NCBI RefSeq assembly: GCF_002002735.1
Contig: NZ_MUNY01000053.1
Location: forward strand, 62,001 to 126,000
Direction: 5' to 3'
DNA length: 64,000 bases
Source: Algoriphagus sp. A40
Lineage (GTDB): Bacteria; Bacteroidota; Bacteroidia; Cytophagales; Cyclobacteriaceae
Below are positions 9,566-17,440 of this stretch, one piece after another. The notes below the pieces were generated by a model, which was not told where the DNA came from, searched no databases, and saw nothing but the letters and a program-made list of their open reading frames with translations. The translations under genes and the position numbers were made by a program. Each line of letters opens with the position of its first letter. The first letter of the stretch is position 1.

Positions 9566-9593
9566 GTGGACTGCTGACAGTGGACCGTTGACA
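9566..9593. repeat. 14-bp tandem repeat, two copies
   Basis: GTGGACTGCTGACA is followed directly by GTGGACCGTTGACA, with two differences in 14 bases. It sits in the intergenic gap just after the end of the acetyltransferase gene at 9600. The function is unknown; it looks like one of several short intergenic repeat types in this genome. Confidence 0.7.
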
Positions 9594-9599
9594 AAAAAA

Positions 9600-10757
9600 C
9601 TACACCTTAAAGAAAATCTTCTTTCGATACAGAAAATACAAGAACAGCCAAACCAAAGCCAAAGCCCCCAAACTTTCCATCACCGGCATCCAATTTTCAC
9701 CCAAGGGTTTGTAAAGCCCCTCAAACAAAAGCCTGGAGGTATGCCTGAAGTTGACAAAACGGTAGATCATGTAAATCGTCAAACTGTTCATTCCTACCAC
9801 GACAAAGAAGAAAGCCCATTTCTGGAACTTGAGGATGTCAATGACCAGATAAAACATGGCAAGGGAAAGAAAGGCCAATCCGGAAGTCAGCATAATGAAG
9901 GAACTCGTCCACATCCGCTTGAAAATCGGGAAATGCATGTTCCAGACCAGGGCGATGGCGACGCAGACTAGGCCCACTACTACCAGTTGTTTCAGCTTCT
10001 GGCTTTCGGATAAAGTGGATTTTTTCAGGATTTCTCCGGCGAAACAGCCCAAAATGGTCAGGCAGATCGCTGGAAATGTGGTCAGAATGCCAAGTTCATC
10101 AAATTGGCCCTGAAGGAGCCTCCCTGGCAGGAAAGTCCGGTCAAACCAACCGACCAAATTTCCTTCAAAACTCAAATCACCGGCTCCAAATCCGGGAACA
10201 GGAACAAGGAAAACAGCTGCATAATAGAGCAAAAGAATACCTCCGACAATCATCAGCCGCTTAACTGAATCGAAATTGAGGTACAGTACTACCGTGACAA
10301 ATCCGGCGATTCCAATCCTACCCAACACACTTCCCAGTCGGATCTGCTCCCAGTCGAAGAAAGGAAAAGGTGCATTTTTATCCAGCATACCCAAGCCGAT
10401 CAAAATCAGCATCCTGACGAATGCCTTTCTGTAGATTTCCTTTTTGGAAGCCTTTCCCTCCATTGCTTTTGCCAGGGAAAATGGAATGGAAACTCCTGCT
10501 ACAAAAAGGAATAAAGGGAAAATGAAATCGTAGAAAGCAAATCCCACCCATTCAGGATGCTCAAATTGTTGGGCAAGTCCATCAACCCATCCCAGATTAG
10601 TTTTTCCCTCCAGGCTTTTGAAAAAAGCATCCGCACCGCAAATCATCAACATATCGAATCCACGAAGGGCATCGATTGAAATTAAACGCTTGGATGTTTT
10701 TAACTCTCCAAGGGTTTTGGAATCCGTGGAGAGTTGGATCAGGGGTTCAGATTCCAT
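9600..10757 (-). CDS. HGSNAT-like membrane glucosaminide N-acetyltransferase (DUF5009 type), copy 2
   Basis: A 385-residue polytopic membrane protein paralogous to the one at 995-2095. After a 20-residue soluble start it carries KRLISIDALRGFDMLMI and the histidine motif EHPEWVGFAFYDFIFPLFLF (His67). Around ten membrane segments follow and it ends with a basic RKKIFFKV tail. The family transfers acetyl from cytoplasmic acetyl-CoA to glucosaminyl groups on the far side of the membrane. The gene is 6 bases downstream of a Tat-signal oxidoreductase gene and belongs to the nagP-nagA unit. Two divergent copies in one locus suggest different acceptors, or action in series. This member has a longer first loop (KSLEGKTNLGWVDGLAQQF) than copy 1. 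Confidence 0.8.
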   Translation of the reverse strand: MESEPLIQLSTDSKTLGELKTSKRLISIDALRGFDMLMICGADAFFKSLEGKTNLGWVDGLAQQFEHPEWVGFAFYDFIFPLFLFVAGVSIPFSLAKAMEGKASKKEIYRKAFVRMLILIGLGMLDKNAPFPFFDWEQIRLGSVLGRIGIAGFVTVVLYLNFDSVKRLMIVGGILLLYYAAVFLVPVPGFGAGDLSFEGNLVGWFDRTFLPGRLLQGQFDELGILTTFPAICLTILGCFAGEILKKSTLSESQKLKQLVVVGLVCVAIALVWNMHFPIFKRMWTSSFIMLTSGLAFLSLAMFYLVIDILKFQKWAFFFVVVGMNSLTIYMIYRFVNFRHTSRLLFEGLYKPLGENWMPVMESLGALALVWLFLYFLYRKKIFFKV

Positions 10758-10763
10758 GGCTAT

Positions 10764-12101
10764 TTAGAGTTTGGGTTCCCAGCCTTTTTGATATTCTCTA
10801 CCCCAAAGTTTCATGGCATCCTTGTCTTTAAGTATCCTTCCTGAATTTTGGTCAATTTCCAGAGCTCTTCCAGTTCGGTAGGAAATATTGCCTAAATGAC
10901 ATAGCAACACACTCTTTTGAATTTCAGGATAAGGTGAAATCTGGCTTTCTCCCTTGTCTATCGCATTGATGAAATTGGTGAAGTGGGCGATATCCATGTC
11001 AAAGCCTGCGCCTTGTTGGTTCACGACGGTACTGCTGGTCGGATCGGCTGACTTGACCAGTTGGTTTTTGTTGTCGTAGATTTTGTAGGAATTGTTGAGG
11101 AGTTCCAAAGTGCCGTTTTCCCCATGGAAAGACACACCAGAACCCATGGCGTTGATGTCGCGTGCGTTGCAGCTTCGGCCTTCCCAAAGGATGGATTTGC
11201 CATCGGCAAAGTCAAAACTTGCGATTTGAGTGTCGGGAGTTTCCCAGTCATCCTGGTATTGGTATCGTCCCCCGCTGGAATAGGCCTTGATCGGGTAATT
11301 TTCCTGCAAGCCCCATCTTGCCAGATCCAGAAAGTGAACGCCGTTGTTGACGATTTCACCTGTGCCCCAATGCCAGAACCAGTGCCAGTTATAGTGAATC
11401 AAGTTGTCTTTGAATTCGGCCCGAGGTGCAGGGCCCTGCCAGAGTTCGAAATCCAGCCAATCCGGAATAGCAACCGGCTTCCCTTTGCCGATCGTTTGGC
11501 GAGTGTTGGTGTACCAAGCTCTTGCGTAATAGGCGCGGCCGATAGCCCCGGAATGAAGCTCTTTCATCGCCTCTTGTACTCTTGGCCAAGACCTACGTTG
11601 ATTGCCCATTTGGACGATTTTTCCATATTTCTTGGTTGCTTCTACCAAAAGCTCTGATTCTGCGGGATTATGCGATCCTGGCTTTTCGAGATAGACATGC
11701 TTGCCTGCCTGAAGGGCCATGATGGATGCTGGAGTATGCCAGAAATCAGGCATGGCAATCGATACGGCATCAAGAGTTTTGTCATCCAATGCTTTTCTGA
11801 AATCTACCAAACCAGTCGGCAAAGTTTGCACACCCGATGTTTTGGCCAGTTCAATTCCTTTTTCCCTCGCTCTTGAATCCACATCACAGATGTATGCGAT
11901 TTCCACATTTGGAATTTTTGCAAAAGCCTGGATATGCTGTGATCCCCGGCTGTTTACTCCGATTACGGCAACCCGGTATTTGTCTTTAAGCGGATATTGG
12001 GAAAGGATATTGAAAGAAAAAGCCGAAGAAACCGCCCCTAGACCCAGAGCTCCGGTAGCGGCTGTTTTGATGAAATTGCGTCGGTTGAGGTTATTTTTCA
12101 T
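10764..12101 (-). CDS. Tat-secreted Gfo/Idh/MocA-family oxidoreductase (long form)
   Basis: A 445-residue protein. Its Tat signal LNRRNFIKTAATGALGLGAV is followed by a Rossmann fold (YRVAVIGVNSRGSQH), the family motif GKHVYLEKPGSHN, and the block GKIVQMGNQRRSWPRVQEA seen in long secreted Bacteroidota members. The C-terminal part HYNWHWFWHWGTGEIVNNGVH is rich in Trp and His, as expected near the sugar site. It is predicted to be an NAD(P)-linked sugar oxidoreductase working outside the cytoplasm. It lies 24 bases after nagA and 6 bases before the second acetyltransferase gene, so it is probably translated with them. GH109, a glycosidase branch of this fold, was considered but its usual motifs are not evident. 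Confidence 0.85.
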   Translation of the reverse strand: MKNNLNRRNFIKTAATGALGLGAVSSAFSFNILSQYPLKDKYRVAVIGVNSRGSQHIQAFAKIPNVEIAYICDVDSRAREKGIELAKTSGVQTLPTGLVDFRKALDDKTLDAVSIAMPDFWHTPASIMALQAGKHVYLEKPGSHNPAESELLVEATKKYGKIVQMGNQRRSWPRVQEAMKELHSGAIGRAYYARAWYTNTRQTIGKGKPVAIPDWLDFELWQGPAPRAEFKDNLIHYNWHWFWHWGTGEIVNNGVHFLDLARWGLQENYPIKAYSSGGRYQYQDDWETPDTQIASFDFADGKSILWEGRSCNARDINAMGSGVSFHGENGTLELLNNSYKIYDNKNQLVKSADPTSSTVVNQQGAGFDMDIAHFTNFINAIDKGESQISPYPEIQKSVLLCHLGNISYRTGRALEIDQNSGRILKDKDAMKLWGREYQKGWEPKL

Positions 12102-12125
12102 AGGACTAAGGTTTTTGACTTTGAG

Positions 12126-13283
12126 TTAATTCGGAGTGATTTCCAATCCGTCTTTAATGACTTTGTGCAGTTCAAGGCTTTGGTTAGGCAGTTGTTTGGC
12201 TAAAATCAAATCCGCTTTTTCTCCAATCTGAAATGGGTTAAAAGCGGTATCAAAAAGCCTTTGAGGGCGATTTGAAGCCATTTCCCAAGCTTCCGAAAGG
12301 GTTGCCAGGTTATTTTTAAGGAGGAAATTCACCCCCTGCATGATGTTCATCGCTGAACCGGCCAAGGTGTTGGAATTTCCATAGAGATGCAATTTTCTTT
12401 CCGGAGTCAGGGTGACTTTTCCGCCCACTGCAGCTTCGTAGTCTCCGGGAGGCATTCCGGCCAAAGCCACCGAATCGCTAACCAGCATTAGATTTGAGCC
12501 TTTGACTTTTTTGAAGACTTGGATCACTTCAGAGGGAAGATGAAATCCATCTGCGATGATGGTTGCAGCCAGATTTTCATCCGCAAGTTGAGACCAGAGA
12601 TAATTCGGATGGCGTGCAATCATGCCGTGCATTCCATTTCCCAAGTGGATAGAAAGCTTTGCTCCAGCCTTGACAGCATCGACTATTTGGGAATGACTGG
12701 CATTCGTATGGCCAATGGAAACAAGAATACCTGCTTCCCTGCAATTCTCAATAAAGGAAACGCTTCCTTCCCATTCCGGGGAAAGGGTGATCATTCGGAT
12801 TAATCCTTCGCTTTGGTCTATCCATTTTTGAAACAAATCCCAATCAGGAGCCTGCACAAATTCCCGGAAATGTGCCCCTCTTGGACCGTCCTCCGGAGAA
12901 ATAAATGGCCCTTCGATATGGATTCCCGGAATACAGGATTGGGCCAGGCGGTCTTCTTTTCGAAGTCGCACAACCTGTTTGATCAAAGCTGAAACCTGTT
13001 CTGGTGAATTGGTAATGATGGTCGGAAAATGCGTGGTTACGCCGACCTCCAGTAGTTTTCGGGAGATTTGACCCAGGGCCAAAACATCTGTTTGGACAAG
13101 ATTGTAATCTAGTCCGGCGTATCCATTGACCTGAATATCCAAAAAACCGGGTCCGATAAACACATCTTGTGGTAAGTCTTTTTCGGTTGGCAAAACAGAA
13201 ACTATTCTTCCCTCGGAAATTTGAATTTCAACCTTATTCCCATCCAAATAAGATCGTCCCGATAGCATTAGGCTGCTTTCCAT
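12126..13283 (-). CDS. nagA: N-acetylglucosamine-6-phosphate deacetylase
   Basis: A 385-residue amidohydrolase that removes acetate from GlcNAc-6-phosphate in the cytoplasm. Visible family motifs are GPGFLDIQVNGYAGLDYN, HIEGPFISPEDGPRGAH with its metal-binding Glu, SIGHTNAS, HLGNGMHGM, and LVSDSVALAGMPPGDY, where Asp takes the place of the catalytic Asp of TDA in the E. coli enzyme. Length is typical (380-390). The start overlaps the end of the nagP gene by 16 bases, consistent with translational coupling of uptake and catabolism. NagB at 14767-15507 provides the next step. Confidence 0.95.
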   Translation of the reverse strand: MESSLMLSGRSYLDGNKVEIQISEGRIVSVLPTEKDLPQDVFIGPGFLDIQVNGYAGLDYNLVQTDVLALGQISRKLLEVGVTTHFPTIITNSPEQVSALIKQVVRLRKEDRLAQSCIPGIHIEGPFISPEDGPRGAHFREFVQAPDWDLFQKWIDQSEGLIRMITLSPEWEGSVSFIENCREAGILVSIGHTNASHSQIVDAVKAGAKLSIHLGNGMHGMIARHPNYLWSQLADENLAATIIADGFHLPSEVIQVFKKVKGSNLMLVSDSVALAGMPPGDYEAAVGGKVTLTPERKLHLYGNSNTLAGSAMNIMQGVNFLLKNNLATLSEAWEMASNRPQRLFDTAFNPFQIGEKADLILAKQLPNQSLELHKVIKDGLEITPN

Positions 13284-14590
13284 GTTCTGATTTTATGACC
13301 ATAAACCGCATAGAAAACCAAATACATATAGCATGGGAACAAGATCCAATAAGCCATCCTAACATCGTACAAATCAGCTAGATATCCGTAAATCAAAGGC
13401 ATAATGGCATTCCCACAAAGGCCCATGATCATCACCGATGCGCCCAGCTTGGTAAACCTCCCCAAACCGTCTAAAGCCAAAGGCCAGATTCCAGCCCAAA
13501 CCAACGAATTGGCTAATCCCAACAAGACCACAAACCAAATCGAAACATCCGAAGTGATGCCAAGGAGGGTGACTTGACCTGAAGTGAAGATGATCAACAA
13601 GGTAAATACCGAACCTAAAAGCGTACAGATTCTTAGAATATTCACTTGCGAGATAACCTTTGGGATCAGAGAAATCCCGATCAGATAGCCCAAAATCGTA
13701 GATGCGAGCGTGTATGAAGGAAAAACCTTGGCTTCCATCAATCCAATCCCGAAAGAATTGGCATAGGCAATGACTGTATCGATCGCAATGACTTGGGTTC
13801 CTACATGAAGAAAGATTCCCACAGCACCTAAAATCAGGTGCGGAAACTGTAAAATCGAAGTTTTACCGGAATTTGCCTCGGCCAATTCGATGCTTTCGTG
13901 CTCTGTATCAATCTCCGGCAAAGGTGAAAACCGAACCAAGATTCCCAACGCTAGTAATACAGTTCCCACGACTGCATAAGGCACAATCACTCTACGGATT
14001 AACTCATCCAAGGCAGCATTTTTTTCTGCTTCCGCCATCGTTTCTAGTTGCTGGAAAAGCTCGGTATCCCCTACTCTCAGGATCACTGCTGCAAAGATGA
14101 TCGGGGCCAATATCCCGGCTCCTTTGTTGAAAATCCCCATGACGGAGATCCTTTGTGCTGCCCGCTCCTTGGGACCCAAGACTGTTACGTAGGGATTGGC
14201 GGCAGTTTGAAGGACAGCAAGTCCTGTTCCGAGGGTGAAAAGTCCAAGCAAAAAAACCTCGTATGTTCTACCCATTGCGGCAGGGATAAAAATGAAAGCT
14301 CCCAAAGCCATGGCAAAAAATCCGAACATCATCCCCTTTTTGAACCCAACAGCTTTGAGCAGATAAGAGGAAGGAACCGACATCACCAAATAGGAAATGT
14401 AAAAGGCAAATGCGACCAGATAGGAATCGAAGTTGCTGAGGGTAAATGCAATTTTGAAATATGGAATCAGGATCGCATTGACCCATGAAACAAAGCCGAA
14501 AATAAAGAACAGAGTACCGATGATCCCGATCGAGATCCAGGTATCGCGTTGACTCAGGGATTCAACTTTGACTGCAATGGTTTTTGACAT
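13268..14590 (-). CDS. nagP: Sugar MFS transporter, NagP-like
   Basis: A 440-residue major facilitator protein with about 12 hydrophobic segments. Family features include FGFVSWVNAILIPYFKIAF in the first helix, a mid-protein soluble loop (about 180-240), and GLANSLVWAGIWPLALDGLG in the second half. It resembles the FucP/NagP group of sugar:proton symporters used by Bacteroidota and Shewanella in place of PTS uptake. It is the first gene of a nagP-nagA-oxidoreductase-acetyltransferase unit, so GlcNAc import is the likely role. A 14-bp inverted repeat lies in its upstream region. Specificity for GlcNAc rests on context, since FucP-like proteins share the fold. Confidence 0.85.
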   Translation of the reverse strand: MSKTIAVKVESLSQRDTWISIGIIGTLFFIFGFVSWVNAILIPYFKIAFTLSNFDSYLVAFAFYISYLVMSVPSSYLLKAVGFKKGMMFGFFAMALGAFIFIPAAMGRTYEVFLLGLFTLGTGLAVLQTAANPYVTVLGPKERAAQRISVMGIFNKGAGILAPIIFAAVILRVGDTELFQQLETMAEAEKNAALDELIRRVIVPYAVVGTVLLALGILVRFSPLPEIDTEHESIELAEANSGKTSILQFPHLILGAVGIFLHVGTQVIAIDTVIAYANSFGIGLMEAKVFPSYTLASTILGYLIGISLIPKVISQVNILRICTLLGSVFTLLIIFTSGQVTLLGITSDVSIWFVVLLGLANSLVWAGIWPLALDGLGRFTKLGASVMIMGLCGNAIMPLIYGYLADLYDVRMAYWILFPCYMYLVFYAVYGHKIRTWKAA

Positions 14591-14641
14591 GGGTATTTTG
14601 GGTGATAAATCTTAGGCATTCATCCAGCAAATGAATACGAG

Positions 14642-14712
14642 GTCAAGATTTTGGGCTTTTTCTTCCAGAATTTAATTTCAAAAGGAATCAAAACTTTACC
14701 CAAAATCTTGAC
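14642..14712. repeat. 14-bp perfect inverted repeat upstream of nagP
   Basis: GTCAAGATTTTGGG (14642-14655) and CCCAAAATCTTGAC (14699-14712) are exact reverse complements separated by 43 bases, in the 176-base gap between nagB and nagP. A partial third copy, TATTTTGGGTG, lies at 14594-14604, just before the nagP start. It could be paired regulator sites or a long-range stem in the mRNA. Confidence 0.7.
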
Positions 14713-14766
14713 TAATCAGAATAAGTAAATACCAAATTATTCCCCATCAATCCAAAGAAATTCAGA

Positions 14767-15507
14767 TCAATGGTTTGAAAGAAGGCTGGCAGAGGGTTGA
14801 TCCAGAAACACCTGACAATTGGGGTGTGTTTGCAGAATTGATGCTGGATGAATGTTGGTGACCTCTCCTTTCATGCAGGCTTTCACAGCCTGAGCTTTTC
14901 TCAAATCAGGAACAGAGCAGATGATCGCTTTGGATTTCATGATCTGCCGGATAGACATACTTATGGCTTGAGTCGGTACAGCTTCAAGGTTTGGAAACCA
15001 ACCTTCACCCAATTGCTGCATTCGGCAGGCATGATCAAGATTGACGACGAGGTAGGGTTTTTCTGTTTCAAAATCAGCAGGAGGATCGTTGAATGCCAGG
15101 TGCCCATTTTCCCCGATTCCCACAAAGGCCACATCAATGGGATGGGCTTGGATCTGGCTAGAAAGTCGCTCGCATTCCTTTTCGGGGTCTTTTTCCCCAT
15201 CGATCAAATGGTAACTTTTGAGCTGCGGCACTTGATTGAAAAAGCGTTCCACCAGGTATTTTCGGAAACTGGCAGGATGGGTGATTGGTAATCCAATGTA
15301 TTCGTCCAAATGAAATACGGTGACTTTGGACCAATCAATAGTTTTTTCTTCCAGAAGCTGATTCAGTGTTTCAAATTGGCTGGTTCCCGTTGCCAGGATG
15401 ACATTGGCGGAGCCTTGGGCTTGGACGGCATGTCGGATGAGCTCTATTCCGGCTTTTCCTGCGTGCTGACCCATTTCGGCTGGATTTGGTGAAATATGGA
15501 TATTCAT
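14767..15507 (-). CDS. nagB: Glucosamine-6-phosphate deaminase
   Basis: A 246-residue protein of the NagB/6-phosphogluconolactonase fold. Visible motifs are [16 protein letters not shown] for the phosphate loop, [12 protein letters not shown] with the catalytic Asp, and [14 protein letters not shown], the most characteristic NagB block. It converts glucosamine-6-phosphate to fructose-6-phosphate and ammonia, completing GlcNAc catabolism after NagA. Length (about 240-270) is normal, without the C-terminal hexosaminidase-like extension of some Bacteroidota proteins. It follows a hypothetical gene by 9 bases and precedes nagP by 176 bases on the same strand. Confidence 0.93.
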   Translation of the reverse strand: MNIHISPNPAEMGQHAGKAGIELIRHAVQAQGSANVILATGTSQFETLNQLLEEKTIDWSKVTVFHLDEYIGLPITHPASFRKYLVERFFNQVPQLKSYHLIDGEKDPEKECERLSSQIQAHPIDVAFVGIGENGHLAFNDPPADFETEKPYLVVNLDHACRMQQLGEGWFPNLEAVPTQAISMSIRQIMKSKAIICSVPDLRKAQAVKACMKGEVTNIHPASILQTHPNCQVFLDQPSASLLSNH

Positions 15508-15516
15508 TAGTTTGGA

Positions 15517-15999
15517 TTAAGATAATTCTTCAATTCTAAAGGAAAAGTCACTTTGTAGGTCTTCATGGAGGGTTGCGATCAGTTTTTGGGCTTTGCCGAG
15601 TTGTACCTGAAAAAGGTTCTCAATCACAGGATGCCGATGATTCACATATCCGTACTCTTTCATTTGCTCACAGAAATATAGAATCAATTCGGCCTGATCC
15701 GCTTTGTTTTTGCTCAACTTAAGAGATTTGTTCAGTTTTCTCCGGATGGTTTGGGATGCTTTTTTAGCCAAATGATAATTCCTTGTATTGGCCGTTTGAA
15801 ACGCTTCGTCCAATTCTGCTTTTACTGAATCCACAAACAAAAAAGGTCGATCCTTTTCATTGAGTTTGAAATATAGGAATGCCTTATTGTCCCTGCTGAA
15901 TTTCGAAAGATCGATGATCAGTCCGATCAACTCTTTCTCGGAAAGGTAGCCAAGGTCTTTTTTGAGTTCGGCGAGTGAGGGGATTTCCATTGGATTCAT
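15517..15999 (-). CDS. Conserved-looking hypothetical protein, helical, co-transcribed with nagB
   Basis: A 160-residue charged, helix-rich protein, Lys/Glu/Leu heavy, without signal peptide or membrane segment. It contains a basic helical centre (KKASQTIRRKLNKSLKLSKN), and I recognise no named domain. I place the start at ATG 15999. An upstream in-frame TTG at 16011 lies inside the -7 promoter element, so it cannot be the start from that promoter. Only 9 bases separate it from nagB, so it heads a nagB transcript. A role linked to amino sugar metabolism is possible from position alone. Confidence 0.65.
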   Translation of the reverse strand: MNPMEIPSLAELKKDLGYLSEKELIGLIIDLSKFSRDNKAFLYFKLNEKDRPFLFVDSVKAELDEAFQTANTRNYHLAKKASQTIRRKLNKSLKLSKNKADQAELILYFCEQMKEYGYVNHRHPVIENLFQVQLGKAQKLIATLHEDLQSDFSFRIEELS

Positions 16000-16008
16000 G
16001 TTAGATTT

Positions 16009-16040
16009 CAAAGATATCGCTTGAGTTCAGAATCCTACAA
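16009..16040 (-). promoter_or_regulatory. Promoter of the hypothetical-nagB transcript
   Basis: On the minus strand TTG (16038-16040), a 21-base spacer and an exact TATCTTTG (16009-16016) fit the Bacteroidota TTTG / TAnnTTTG promoter. The predicted start site is a few bases upstream of ATG 15999, giving a nearly leaderless transcript. Confidence 0.6.
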
Positions 16041-16056
16041 GAAAAGAAATAGGTCC

Positions 16057-16070
16057 TTGACCTAAATCAA
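16057..16070. promoter_or_regulatory. CRP/FNR-like site upstream of the nagB promoter
   Basis: TTGACCTAAATCAA matches the CRP/FNR-family consensus TTGATnnnnATCAA with one mismatch. It lies about 60 bases upstream of the predicted start site, a usual place for class I activation. The overlapping TAGGTCCTTGACCTA (16050-16064) is also a perfect inverted repeat, so the actual site type is uncertain. Confidence 0.45.
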
Positions 16071-16110
16071 ATTACTTCCAAAAAAGCTTTTAAACTCCTC
16101 GCCTGGCAAT

Positions 16111-16147
16111 ATTCTATTGAATAGAATCGGGTTAATAGCTAAGTTTA
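16111..16147 (+). promoter_or_regulatory. Palindrome over the putative promoter of the hydroxylase gene
   Basis: ATTCTATT-G-AATAGAAT (16111-16127) is a perfect 8-bp inverted repeat around one base. It covers the TTG (16117-16119) of a possible promoter whose -7 element would be TAAGTTTA (16140-16147), after a 20-base spacer. A regulator bound here could control the divergent pair; no regulator gene is adjacent. Confidence 0.4.
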
Positions 16148-16167
16148 GAATCAGAACGATAAACCCG

Positions 16168-17427
16168 ATGGAAGCTTACGGTCAAATCCTATTAATTGCC
16201 ATGCCGGCCTTTTTTGGGCTGGTTTTGTTCGAGAAATTTTGGGGTATCTGGAAGGGATTAGATACAGTCCCGCTGAATGACATGATTTCCAGTTTGAGTT
16301 CTGGTATTACCAATGCCACCAAGGACGTCTTGGGTCTGAGTATCGCAGTCATTTCCTATAGCTGGCTTCATTCAAAGCTCGGTTTTTTCGAAATCCAGGC
16401 GACTTGGTTGGTGTATGTGATTGCTTTTTTCGCGTTGGATTTTGCGGGGTATTGGACACACCGGATTGCACATAAAAACAATTTTTTTTGGAACAACCAT
16501 ATCATTCACCACAGCAGTGAGGAATTCAATCTGGCCTGTGCACTTCGACAAAGCATTTCTCAGATTGTTAAGATTTTCGCGGTATTTCTGATTCCTGCGG
16601 CGATTTTTGGAGTTCCTCCAGAAGTAATAGCTATCGTGGCACCACTCCACCTTTTTGCCCAGTTTTGGTATCATACGCAGCATATTGGCAGAATGGGCTT
16701 TTTGGAAAAAATCATCGTCACCCCCTCCCACCATCGCGTCCATCACGCCATCAATCCCGAATACCTGGACAAAAACTACGGGCAGATCTTCATCTTTTGG
16801 GACAAATGGTTTGGAACCTACCAGGAGGAAATGAAGGAGGTGCCTGCGGTTTATGGCGTGACGCGGCCTGTACAAACCTGGAACCCCATAAAAATCAATT
16901 TCATGCATCTCTGGCTACTGATCAAGGACGCCTGGAGAGCTCAAAAGTGGTCAGATAAGTTCAAAATCTGGTTTATGCCCTTGGGCTGGAGACCGGAAGA
17001 TGTTGCCAAAAAATACCCTGTGAACAAAATTCAGGACGTGTATCATTTTGAAAAATACAATCCACACCTGACCAAAGGAATGTTGATTTGGAGTTTTGGT
17101 CAGTTGATAGCGCTTCTTTTGATCTTAAGTTATTTGTTTGGAAATATAGCCACAATAGGTGCTCCGGGGATTTTCTACTATGGAGGCTTTGTCTTTTTGA
17201 CGGTATTCGCCTACACCGAACTCATGGACCGGAATCCTCAAGCCTGGGCTTGGGAATTGCTCAAGATGTCGTATGGGATGTATTTTGTGGTTACTACAGG
17301 TGATTGGTTTGAAATGAATAAGTTTTTGCCTGGCTCGGTTTATATTTTTGTAGGGTATCTGGTGATTTCGGTTTTCTTTTCAGTTTGGTTTTCTTTTCGA
17401 AAAGAAAAGCTCCAACTCGCCAGCTAA
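16168..17427 (+). CDS. Membrane fatty acid hydroxylase / sterol desaturase superfamily protein
   Basis: A 419-residue membrane protein from ATG 16168; an earlier TTG at 16117 falls in the promoter palindrome. The di-iron histidine boxes are clear: HRIAHKNNFFWNNHIIHHSS supplies HxxxH and HxxHH, and PSHHRVHHAINPEY supplies the last HxxHH. Several hydrophobic helices flank them, and a C-terminal region of four helices follows. Superfamily members use O2 and a di-iron centre to hydroxylate or desaturate lipids; the two-part architecture with extra C-terminal helices is common in Bacteroidota. The next gene is xdhC, 13 bases on. Substrate unknown; a role in membrane lipid or alkylglycerol chemistry is possible. 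Confidence 0.88.
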   Translation: MEAYGQILLIAMPAFFGLVLFEKFWGIWKGLDTVPLNDMISSLSSGITNATKDVLGLSIAVISYSWLHSKLGFFEIQATWLVYVIAFFALDFAGYWTHRIAHKNNFFWNNHIIHHSSEEFNLACALRQSISQIVKIFAVFLIPAAIFGVPPEVIAIVAPLHLFAQFWYHTQHIGRMGFLEKIIVTPSHHRVHHAINPEYLDKNYGQIFIFWDKWFGTYQEEMKEVPAVYGVTRPVQTWNPIKINFMHLWLLIKDAWRAQKWSDKFKIWFMPLGWRPEDVAKKYPVNKIQDVYHFEKYNPHLTKGMLIWSFGQLIALLLILSYLFGNIATIGAPGIFYYGGFVFLTVFAYTELMDRNPQAWAWELLKMSYGMYFVVTTGDWFEMNKFLPGSVYIFVGYLVISVFFSVWFSFRKEKLQLAS

Positions 17428-17440
17428 TTCACCCAACCCA

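Noticed and set aside
10764..12101. GH109 glycosidase assignment
   Set aside because: Length and Tat signal fit, but the family-specific motifs I know for GH109 are not evident. The general oxidoreductase call is safer.
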